Of a stretch of DNA of 19,363 nucleotides, positions 7,670 through 14,244 are shown one piece after another; the first letter of the stretch is position 1; the number at the start of each line of letters is the position of its first letter. A model generated the notes under the pieces. That model did no database searches and had not been told where the DNA came from. It was given only the letters and a program-made list of their open reading frames with translations. Both the position numbers and the translations under genes were made by a program. The DNA is from Bacteroidota bacterium (GTDB lineage Bacteria; Bacteroidota; Bacteroidia; Chitinophagales; Chitinophagaceae). The stretch spans positions 1 through 19,363 of the forward strand of contig JAFAFV010000057.1 of NCBI GenBank assembly GCA_023423285.1. The letters run 5' to 3'.

Positions 7670-9082
7670 TTAGTTTAATATTTTGCTTTGACATACAAAA
7701 TTAGTTTTAGGCACACGGGTTTTTGCAATAGCGTTGAAGCCACCTTCAACTTCTGTAAAATTCCTGTAGCCTCTTGCCTGCAAAATGCTCGCTGCAATCA
7801 TACTGCGGTAGCCGCCGGCACAATGCAAGTAAAAATGTTCCTGCGGATTGATGTCTTTTACCCAATCGTTGATATACGCCAATGGTTTGCTATAGGCTTC
7901 TTCAATGTGTTCGGCTGCATATTCGCTTTCCTTGCGTACGTCTACAATTTTGTGTTCGCCTATTTTAATTTCCGATGCAAATTGTTCAGGTGTAATTCGG
8001 TTTACGGTGTCTGTTTCTTTTCCAGCATTTTTCCATGCTTCAAAACCATTTTTCAGATGCCCTAATACATTGTCGAAACCTACACGGCTCAAACGTGTAA
8101 CAGCTTCTTCTTCCTTTCCTTTGTCGGTTACCAACAAAATGGGTTGTTTTACATTTACAATCATTGCTCCAACCCAGGGTGCAAAGTCGCCACCCAAGCC
8201 AATGTTGATAGATTGCGGGATAAACCCTTTTGCAAATTCTTTGTCGCTTCGCGTGTCTAAAATCAATGCTCCGGATGTTTCGGCTGCAGCTTCAAATTCT
8301 TCTACTGAAAGTTCTTTCATTCCCTGTTTTAAAACTTCATCAAAACTATCGTAACCTTTTTTGTTCATAGCTACATTCATTCCGAAGTAGGCAGGTGGCG
8401 GAAGCAAACCATCCGTAACAGCTTTGATAAATGCCTCTTTGTTTGGCTGATTTAAAGCATAGTTCATTTTCTTTTGGTTGCCCAAACTGTCCACTGTTTC
8501 TTTCATCATGTTCTTTCCGCAAGCTGAACCAGCTCCGTGTGCCGGATAAACGGTTACGTCATCGGGAAGGAGTAAGATTTTTTTGTAAAGGCTTTCGTAA
8601 AGCAAACCTGCTAATGCTTCCTGTGTCATATTTGCTGCTTTCTGAGCTAGGTCGGGCCTGCCCACATCTCCCAAAAACAACGTATCACCACTGAACAAAG
8701 CCGTTTCTTTTCCGTTTTCATCCAACAATAAATAGCAAGTACTTTCCATTGTATGCCCCGGTGTATGCAACACTTTGATTTTTACATCGCCGATTTCAAA
8801 CAGCTGGTGATCCTCAGCAACTATCGCTTCAAATTCGGGTTGTGCAGTTGCGCCATAAACAATAGGAGCATTTGTTTTTTTACTTAAATCAATATGCCCC
8901 GAAACAAAATCTGCGTGAAAGTGTGTTTCAAAAATGTATTTGAGTTGCACACCGTCTTTCTCTATACGGTCAAGGTAGGGTTGCGTTTCTCGTAACGGGT
9001 CAATAATGGCTGCTTCACCATTTGACGTGATGTAATAGGCGCCCTGGGCCAAACATCCGGTATAAATTTGTTCTACTTTCAT
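7670..9082 (-). CDS. MBL-fold persulfide-dioxygenase-like protein with two rhodanese domains
   Basis: The 470-residue protein has an N-terminal metallo-beta-lactamase domain (1-240) and two rhodanese domains (about 255-355 and 362-465). Candidate iron ligands are H54 (with H56 and D58 in THFHADF), H110 (HTPGHTMES) and D133 (FSGDTLF), the 2-His-1-Asp set used by ETHE1-type persulfide dioxygenases. The usual second-site His after D58 is replaced by F59, which fits a mononuclear iron enzyme. GRPDL near 141-145 also matches the ETHE1 group. In the first rhodanese domain the cysteine position reads VTDKGKE, so D320 replaces the catalytic Cys and the domain should be inactive. The second has an intact C421 in HCAGGYRS. 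Known relatives oxidise glutathione or similar persulfide to sulfite; that reaction is inferred here. The neighbouring sulfite exporter supports it. Confidence 0.92.
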   Translation of the reverse strand: MKVEQIYTGCLAQGAYYITSNGEAAIIDPLRETQPYLDRIEKDGVQLKYIFETHFHADFVSGHIDLSKKTNAPIVYGATAQPEFEAIVAEDHQLFEIGDVKIKVLHTPGHTMESTCYLLLDENGKETALFSGDTLFLGDVGRPDLAQKAANMTQEALAGLLYESLYKKILLLPDDVTVYPAHGAGSACGKNMMKETVDSLGNQKKMNYALNQPNKEAFIKAVTDGLLPPPAYFGMNVAMNKKGYDSFDEVLKQGMKELSVEEFEAAAETSGALILDTRSDKEFAKGFIPQSINIGLGGDFAPWVGAMIVNVKQPILLVTDKGKEEEAVTRLSRVGFDNVLGHLKNGFEAWKNAGKETDTVNRITPEQFASEIKIGEHKIVDVRKESEYAAEHIEEAYSKPLAYINDWVKDINPQEHFYLHCAGGYRSMIAASILQARGYRNFTEVEGGFNAIAKTRVPKTNFVCQSKILN

Positions 9083-9140
9083 AATTTTTTAGTTGAAATA
9101 GGTCGTCAGTTTATCGTTGTATTCAATAAAATTTCTGTTT

Positions 9141-9200
9141 TCATAGAATTCTTGCTTCTTTCCATTGTATGTTTACTTCGTAAAAATGAGTTTGTGACAT
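9141..9200 (-). pseudogene. Probable OsmC-family N-terminal remnant
   Basis: On the minus strand an ATG at 9200 opens 19 codons (begins MSQTHFYEVNIQWKEARIL) and then stops at 9141-9143. The start resembles the N-terminus of OsmC-family peroxiredoxin-like proteins from Bacteroidetes (YEVNIxWxxxR). The rest of an OsmC gene is absent: a different frame stays open to a TAA at 9090-9092, but its product does not look like OsmC to me. OsmC genes are often near TauE and MBL-rhodanese genes. I read this as a deleted gene whose promoter region was kept. It could instead be a tiny real ORF or chance similarity. Confidence 0.35.
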
Positions 9201-9241
9201 ATATTTATTTTTAATTACTGTAAAATTGCGATTTAGATTTT

Positions 9242-9270
9242 ACCTGTACAGCCACTTTTGTTACACAAGC
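9242..9270 (-). promoter_or_regulatory. Candidate Crp/Fnr operator upstream of the MBL-rhodanese gene
   Basis: On the minus strand this contains TGTAACAAAAGTGGCTGTA, part of a 29-base block that recurs upstream of tauE at 10116-10144 with one mismatch. GTAAC-N4-GTGGC is a degenerate inverted repeat with a TGTAAC half-site like those of Crp/Fnr-type regulators. Fourteen bases after the block the minus strand reads CAATTTTA, at the same spacing as CACTTTTG at tauE, a plausible weak -7 element. It would drive the operon beginning at the OsmC remnant/MBL gene. Confidence 0.5.
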
Positions 9271-9287
9271 AAAAGTTATTGTAACAA
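9258..9287. repeat. Inverted repeat at the tauE 3' end
   Basis: TTGTTACA (9258-9265) and TGTAACAA (9280-9287) are perfect 8-base arms 14 bases apart. They span the last codons and stop codon of tauE and overlap the candidate operator. No T-run follows on the minus strand, so a terminator is unlikely. Each arm contains a TGTAAC half-site, so this may be a second, widely spaced binding arrangement for the Crp/Fnr protein. Confidence 0.35.
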
Positions 9288-10073
9288 CGTTTCTTTGAGT
9301 ATGATGTAAATCCCCATCACCAGCACAAACCAACCAAACGCGGGTTTGATTTTTGAACCGTCAATTTTTTTAGATAGTGCTATCCCAATAAAATTTCCAG
9401 CAATAGCAAATGCAGTAACTTTTGTAAGGAAGATATAATCAATTGAAGATTGGCCACTTTCGCCGAAGAAGCCTATCAAGGATTTTGCTGCAATAATGAC
9501 TAACGAAGTTCCAACAGCTTCTTTCATGGGTAATTTGCTTAGCACTACCAACGCGGGAATAATTAAGAAACCTCCGCCAGCACCTACTAGCCCTGTTAAA
9601 ATTCCAACAACTGCCCCCTCCACAATAATTAACGGGTAATTGAATTGTTGTTTTTTTGGTAGTTCATCGCAGCTTTTTTTGTCCTTTTTTATCATACTGT
9701 AAGAGGCAAAAATCATCAGCAGGGCAAAAAGCAACATCAGCAAAATACCTTTGGTAACGGTAAAGTTTCCGATGTGAAAAATTTCCTGGGGAATGGCCGG
9801 AACGATAAAAGCTCTTGTAAGAAATACGGCAGCAATAGAAGGGATACCGAATACTACAGCCGTTTTTACATTAACTAAACCTTTTGTGAAGTAAGAAAAT
9901 GAACCTACAATACTGGTAGTTCCAACAATGAAAAGCGAATAAGCGGTTGCCAATACTGCATCCACCCTAAATAGATAAACCAAAACGGGAACAGTAAGAA
10001 TACTGCCGCCGCCACCGATCAGTCCTAATGAAATGCCTATAAAAATTGATGCCAGGTAACCCGCTGTGTCCAT
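9276..10073 (-). CDS. TauE/SafE family sulfite exporter
   Basis: The 265-residue polytopic membrane protein has the two-fold TauE/SafE pattern: GLIGGGGSILTVPVLVYL in the first half and VGAGGGFLIIPALVVL followed by EAVGTSLVIIAAKSLIGF in the second. The family exports sulfite or sulfoacetate-type anions. Next to a persulfide-dioxygenase-like gene the likely job is removing toxic sulfite. I choose the ATG at 10073 (MDTAGYL). An in-frame TTG at 10097 would add 8 residues, but it lies inside the probable -7 element CACTTTTG and so cannot be the start of a normally led message. The gene follows the Crp/Fnr gene and carries its own operator-like block upstream. Confidence 0.9.
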   Translation of the reverse strand: MDTAGYLASIFIGISLGLIGGGGSILTVPVLVYLFRVDAVLATAYSLFIVGTTSIVGSFSYFTKGLVNVKTAVVFGIPSIAAVFLTRAFIVPAIPQEIFHIGNFTVTKGILLMLLFALLMIFASYSMIKKDKKSCDELPKKQQFNYPLIIVEGAVVGILTGLVGAGGGFLIIPALVVLSKLPMKEAVGTSLVIIAAKSLIGFFGESGQSSIDYIFLTKVTAFAIAGNFIGIALSKKIDGSKIKPAFGWFVLVMGIYIILKETLLQ

Positions 10074-10094
10074 AGACTTTTGAAATTGAGGATG

Positions 10095-10144
10095 CAAAAG
10101 TGCAACGACTCAGAAACCTATACAGCCACTTTTGTTACACAAGC
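10095..10144 (-). promoter_or_regulatory. tauE promoter with candidate Crp/Fnr operator
   Basis: The second copy of the 29-base block is at 10116-10144 (minus strand TGTAACAAAAGTGGCTGTA). A -7-like CACTTTTG occupies 10102-10095. With a start site near 10089 the centre of the block would be at about -43, the position used by activators that touch sigma and alpha. The block includes the stop codon of the upstream crp-family gene, so operator and coding end overlap. Confidence 0.5.
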
Positions 10145-10758
10145 GTAATTTTGTTTCTGCCCAGTTTCACTTTTCCCATTTCTTCCAGTTGTTTTAACAA
10201 TCTTGAAACTACTACACGGGCAGTTCCTAATTCGTTGGCTAATTGTTCGTGCGTTATGTTCAAAGTTTTGTTTCCGTTGAGTTCGGTTTTTTTATTGAGT
10301 AAAGCCAACATTCTTTCATCAACTTTTTTGAAAGCAATGGCGTTTACAATGTCCAGTAGTTCTTCAAAGCGCTTGTGGTACAACCGAAATATGTAATCCA
10401 ACCATTGCGGATATTCTTTGATAAACAGCGATACTTTTTCGATGGGTAAAAATAGTATTTCCGCCACATCCTCAACTTCTGCTTTCACTTTACTTGTTTC
10501 GTTGTGCAAACCTCCTAAAAACGACATGATGCAACTTTCGCCGGCTTTGATGTAATACAATAAAATTTCTCTGCCGTCTTCTTCTGTTCGGATAACCTTT
10601 AGAGTGCCTTTAATAACAATTGGAATAGACCGAATGTATGCATTTTCGTTGAGGATAATATCGCCTGCTTTGTAGCTCTTTTGTATGCTGTATTGTTGTA
10701 GTTTTTCTATTAATTCAGGTGATGTTTTAAACTCTGTTATCTGTTGTAATTCTTCCAT
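10135..10758 (-). CDS. Crp/Fnr family transcriptional regulator
   Basis: The 207-residue protein has an N-terminal cyclic-nucleotide-binding-like beta-barrel (about 20-120), a long dimer helix (about 120-145), and a C-terminal winged helix with recognition motif THEQLANELGTARVVVSRLLKQLE (about 169-191). It lacks the N-terminal Fe-S cysteine cluster of FNR. The barrel has a lone cysteine, C76, in GESCIMSF, where related Bacteroidetes proteins often carry extra cysteines. This makes a thiol-based or unknown small-molecule signal possible, but the effector is not readable. It is the first gene of the sulfur module, and the TGTAAC-type blocks upstream of tauE and the MBL gene are its likely targets. 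A CTAAGTTA (minus strand TAACTTAG) lies 4 bases before the ATG, a one-mismatch -7 element. Confidence 0.92.
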   Translation of the reverse strand: MEELQQITEFKTSPELIEKLQQYSIQKSYKAGDIILNENAYIRSIPIVIKGTLKVIRTEEDGREILLYYIKAGESCIMSFLGGLHNETSKVKAEVEDVAEILFLPIEKVSLFIKEYPQWLDYIFRLYHKRFEELLDIVNAIAFKKVDERMLALLNKKTELNGNKTLNITHEQLANELGTARVVVSRLLKQLEEMGKVKLGRNKITLV

Positions 10759-10880
10759 GCAGCTAAGTTACAATTTGTTTGGCTGTGGGTGGGCATGGGA
10801 CCTAGGTACAAAATAAAATTGAAGCCGCTGTTATCTTAGGGCAGTTACTCAATTCCAAAATGTTTCATTACACATATTTT

Positions 10881-11177
10881 TTAGGGTTTTGGTGTTTCAT
10901 ATTCATCTTTGTACTGCCCAATATGTTTTTCGCTATCATTAATTTTTATCTTTTGCCGTTTAAAGTTTATAAGGCCTGATAGTAAAAGGATCACAGAGAT
11001 GCCAGTAAATGTAATTTCAATTAAATTACCGTATTTCACACTGGTTAAATTATTTACACTAACCCCTGCCACTAAAAAATACATAGCAGTTCTTATGAAA
11101 GCTAAAAGAGTAGATTGGTTTGCAAGTGTTGTTCTCTGCAAAGCCAATTTTTCCCGTAGTATTAAATCTTTATTCAT
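10881..11177 (-). CDS. DUF202 family membrane protein
   Basis: The 98-residue protein starts MNKDLILREKLALQRTTLANQSTLLAFIRTAMYFLVAG, the classic DUF202 (YidH-like) opening with the conserved LANxxTxLAxxRTA motif. It has two transmembrane segments (about 28-45 and 55-72) and a charged C-terminal tail. No biochemical function is established for the family. It lies 122 bases upstream of the Crp/Fnr gene on the same strand. The gap has no recognisable terminator, so read-through into the sulfur module is possible, but I see nothing linking it functionally. Confidence 0.88.
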   Translation of the reverse strand: MNKDLILREKLALQRTTLANQSTLLAFIRTAMYFLVAGVSVNNLTSVKYGNLIEITFTGISVILLLSGLINFKRQKIKINDSEKHIGQYKDEYETPKP

Positions 11178-11275
11178 TATATCTGTTTGTATAGAATTTT
11201 GTACAATTGGTTAAAGCTAACCTTTCACATAGAGAAGTGTTGTTAATAATGCTCAATTTTGTTAATTGTCTTCCG

Positions 11276-12685
11276 TCAATTTTTCGGCAGGCCTTTTACA
11301 AAACCGGTTAGTAAATGGTACACGCCGGGAATGGCGGTGCTAAAGCGATTGTACGTATCTACGCTAACATTTTTTGTATCAAACGGAACATACCTTACAT
11401 AGGTTTTACGGGCTCCGGCCACGCGCCCGTATTTGTATTCATAGGTAAACCAACCGTCTGGTTGCAGTTCAATTTCCTTTAAAGAAGGGTTGGGTACGCT
11501 GATGAAAAAACCATGCTGCGGCGCTGTATCATCTTGTCGCTGCAAGCGATGCTTACGCAGTGCTACATAAGCTTCTTTGGCTGTTTCAACAGCAGGGTCA
11601 ATCAATTCCACATAAGCAGCCAGCACATGGCGGTATCGGTATCCGCTGTCGGATTTAACGTGATACAGTTCCTGCAGCACCGCGCTGATCGTATCACGCA
11701 AATAAGGATAGTGTGTGCAGGCGAGCAGCAACGTGTTCATCGGTGCCATGTAATTTTCCTGGTTCATTTTTTCAAGCAATGTTACAAGATGGTAACGTAC
11801 GTAGTTGACTGCATCATTCAACTGCATTTCCAGGCAGTTTCCGGCGGGGCCTGCTTCACAAAGCAGTTTATTGTTCTCTGTATTGAAATTGTAAACAGGC
11901 AAAAGCGAGGGATCTATTTTTAGCTGTGTATTAGTGAAAGATGGGCCTTTGTACGATGTTCTTACGGTTGTAACTGTATCGCCAATATAGCTCCAGTCTT
12001 TGTCAATTGCCTCAGCAAGGCCAATACCACCCTGGCTCACGATGGATGGCTCTTGCAAGCAGTATTTTTTTGCCATCATTTTTATGGTATTCGGGTAGCC
12101 GTTTGAGGCCACAGTTCCAGCAGTGGCAAAAATGCCAATGGTGCCTGGATTGTTTTTTTGATATTCCATTGTTGCTTTTACCCCGGCATTGATAACGCCT
12201 ACAACCCCAACTGATGTATTCTTTTTGTTTGTGAAAGCAACAATATCTTCCAATGCATATGCCGTTGCCGTATTGCACCCCACAACGACCATTTTTACAG
12301 GGGCTTTTTTATGTTTGATATAGTTTTTGCCATCAAGCGTTTGGTAAGATGTGTTCAGGAAAAAATCCATTCCATTTAAAATGTGCTCTTTTAAAAGAGC
12401 GGTTTTGCCTGCAGCCGCATAGTTGCCGTAAGGCATATTTGCCTGGTCTGCCAGGTATTGAAAAGTTTCATCTTTAAAATCAGGCACGCCATCAGCACCG
12501 GGTAAGCCAGAAATGTTATTAAAAGCATCAAGCGTTACAATGGCCTGCAGCACCGTTAGTCCGCCTGTTCCCGAATCAAATACGCCGATGGGATGATTCT
12601 GCTGCTGGGCAGTTGCATACAAAGTAGTAAATAATAAAAGTGCCAGCAAAAAGATTGGCCTAAACGCAATTTTCAAACAAGCCAT
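11276..12685 (-). CDS. Exported glutamate/aspartate racemase homologue
   Basis: From the ATG at 12685 the 469-residue product begins with a signal peptide (basic MACLKIAFRP, hydrophobic LLALLLF, cut after ATA), then continues as a MurI-like racemase. Present are GVFDSGTGGLTVL with an Asp at about residue 37, PYGNYA, the first catalytic-site Cys in VVVGCNTATA (about 137) and the second in LLACTHYPYL (about 323). Cytoplasmic MurI has about 270 residues and no signal peptide. Here there are insertions between the conserved motifs and a C-terminal extension of about 120 residues. In-frame upstream ATGs at 12739 and 12817 exist; I choose 12685 because it gives the cleanest signal peptide. Both Cys suggest racemase or related chemistry outside the cytoplasm. 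The substrate is unknown. Confidence 0.75.
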   Translation of the reverse strand: MACLKIAFRPIFLLALLLFTTLYATAQQQNHPIGVFDSGTGGLTVLQAIVTLDAFNNISGLPGADGVPDFKDETFQYLADQANMPYGNYAAAGKTALLKEHILNGMDFFLNTSYQTLDGKNYIKHKKAPVKMVVVGCNTATAYALEDIVAFTNKKNTSVGVVGVINAGVKATMEYQKNNPGTIGIFATAGTVASNGYPNTIKMMAKKYCLQEPSIVSQGGIGLAEAIDKDWSYIGDTVTTVRTSYKGPSFTNTQLKIDPSLLPVYNFNTENNKLLCEAGPAGNCLEMQLNDAVNYVRYHLVTLLEKMNQENYMAPMNTLLLACTHYPYLRDTISAVLQELYHVKSDSGYRYRHVLAAYVELIDPAVETAKEAYVALRKHRLQRQDDTAPQHGFFISVPNPSLKEIELQPDGWFTYEYKYGRVAGARKTYVRYVPFDTKNVSVDTYNRFSTAIPGVYHLLTGFVKGLPKN

Positions 12686-12840
12686 CAATACAAGCAATTG
12701 GCGATATAAATCCGCTGTTTTATTTAGACGTATTATCATGCAAAGTCTATTTGTTATGAAAAACCTGGATATTGCAGTGAAAATTAAACTAACAAATCTT
12801 ATACACTGGCCGTGCAAGTTTTTATACCATTTGATCGCTA

Positions 12841-13323
12841 TTACCTCTTAACAAGGCTATCCATTGGGTATGCGGCTTCTATACTGGCTCTTGTATTGGC
12901 CACCCATGTGTAAATAGTGTTCTTTTCTTCAGGGGTTAAAATGGCATCTCTGTGAATAAGGGTGAACGATTTCAAAGGCATTTCATCTTCTCTAATTAAC
13001 TCTTCCACCTCTTCAATTTTGTGGTATTGATAGCGTATGGGTTTGTTTGTAAATTCGTCAAAATTCAATTCTTTTTTACCCTTTTGTATATGATCGTTCA
13101 GCCACCATGCGGTTGGTTGTATGTGGCTGTACCAGGGGTAATTGGTATGATTGCTATGACAGTCGTAGCAGGCCTTCTGCAAAATACCTTTTACATCTGC
13201 CGACACAGCGTATTTATTTTCAATATTATGAGGTTGTGCACCAGCGCTCTGGTTTTTTGCAGGGCGAAAAAATTGTATAACCACAACCACGATCAGAAGT
13301 ACCAGAAAAACTTTTTTCAGCAT
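12841..13323 (-). CDS. Haem-binding-domain (haem_bd) protein, membrane-anchored
   Basis: The 160-residue protein has an N-terminal membrane anchor or uncleaved signal (residues 2-19), then a periplasmic haem_bd-type domain with one c-type haem site C52-Y-D-C55-H56. The context ILQKACYDCHSNHTNYPWY is characteristic of this family, as are the later EMPLKSFTLIHRDAILT and a C-terminal helix. A Met in DEMP is a candidate distal haem ligand. Members are monohaem proteins thought to act in electron transfer or redox sensing; no specific partner is visible. It is upstream of the racemase homologue on the same strand, with about 155 bases between the coding ends. Confidence 0.9.
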   Translation of the reverse strand: MLKKVFLVLLIVVVVIQFFRPAKNQSAGAQPHNIENKYAVSADVKGILQKACYDCHSNHTNYPWYSHIQPTAWWLNDHIQKGKKELNFDEFTNKPIRYQYHKIEEVEELIREDEMPLKSFTLIHRDAILTPEEKNTIYTWVANTRASIEAAYPMDSLVKR

Positions 13324-13366
13324 CGTTATAAAATTTTAGATTAATCGGACAGGTTCGTTGCCTTTA

Positions 13367-14119
13367 TCAATTCTCTTCGGTTAACAAATTTGTTCTCTTT
13401 TTTAAAAATTTTAGAACGAGATAACTAATACCTGTAAGAACACTCATACCTATTAAAAAGTAATTATAGTCAGTTGCACTTTCAATAAACTCCCCGGCAA
13501 TGTTAAACACACAGAAAATGAGAAACAAAGCAAAAAGTCCGTTTTTTTCTTTCTTCAATACTTTTTTCCAACTGAATGGAAGGTCTGATTTTTTAAAATT
13601 CTTAAAACTGGGTATGAATGCAGGAGTTTTTATAGACCAGTCTAAGTATTTTGTACCAAATTTTTTCCTTAAAAATTGTTCTTCTGCAAACATAATTCTT
13701 TCATAATAAAGCCAATAAAACAATATGAAGGCAATCATAAACCAAAAATGTCCGGTTAACATTGCGGGTCCGAACCACATTAAAAAATTACCTAAATAAA
13801 GCGGGTGTCTTACGATTGAATAGATGCCGGTAGTATTTAAAGTGTCCGCAAGCTGTCCCTGACCAGTGTTTCGCCCAGAAGTGTTTTTGGGTGTATAGCC
13901 CACTGTGTAAACACGTACAAATAGCCCAGCCAAACTTATAATTAACGCAGTTGTTTCATAATAAATTTCATAAGGAGTTTCTTCCAAAATGAATGTTTCG
14001 GGATAAAGCTCGGTTCTTAAATAAAGAGCTGTTCCGATAAATAATACGATTAAGGGTAAAAAACTTCTATATTTAAAAAGCCAGTTTCCTTGTTTTTCAA
14101 ATTCTTCCAGTAATGCCAT
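13367..14119 (-). CDS. Isoprenylcysteine carboxyl methyltransferase (ICMT)-family membrane protein
   Basis: The 250-residue protein has about six membrane segments and the ICMT/PEMT-type signature GIYSIVRHPLYLGNFLMWFG with R104-H105-P106, the conserved site near the S-adenosylmethionine pocket. A second conserved stretch, EEQFLRKKFGTKYLDW, follows. Bacterial members are SAM-dependent methyltransferases acting on hydrophobic substrates in the membrane; prenylcysteine itself is unlikely in bacteria. The substrate is not evident. It lies 43 bases upstream of the haem_bd gene on the same strand and could be co-transcribed with it. An acidic N-terminus and basic C-terminal tail flank the membrane part. 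Confidence 0.8.
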   Translation of the reverse strand: MALLEEFEKQGNWLFKYRSFLPLIVLFIGTALYLRTELYPETFILEETPYEIYYETTALIISLAGLFVRVYTVGYTPKNTSGRNTGQGQLADTLNTTGIYSIVRHPLYLGNFLMWFGPAMLTGHFWFMIAFILFYWLYYERIMFAEEQFLRKKFGTKYLDWSIKTPAFIPSFKNFKKSDLPFSWKKVLKKEKNGLFALFLIFCVFNIAGEFIESATDYNYFLIGMSVLTGISYLVLKFLKKRTNLLTEEN

Positions 14120-14244
14120 TTTTTATAATTGATAGGAATTTGCTGTTAACACGGCTTCTGAAAAATATTATATACTTTGAACTAAAAAATAGTAACATCG
14201 CTTCTCTTTAAAAGCCATTGTTATTACCTTACTTTAATATCAGC

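Noticed and set aside
7688..8694. Several long plus-strand frames opposite the MBL-rhodanese gene
   Set aside because: Mutually overlapping antisense frames over a well-supported gene, with no recognisable domains.
10095..10097. TTG as the start codon of tauE
   Set aside because: It is part of the probable -7 element CACTTTTG; the ATG at 10073 begins just before the first membrane segment.
11209..11222. GGTTA-AAGC-TAACC hairpin between the racemase homologue and DUF202
   Set aside because: Five base pairs with no T-run on either strand; not enough for a terminator or regulatory call.
14150..14220. Short GCTT/AAGC hairpin and T-run after gpmI as its terminator
   Set aside because: The stem is only four base pairs and the T-run is separated by about ten bases.
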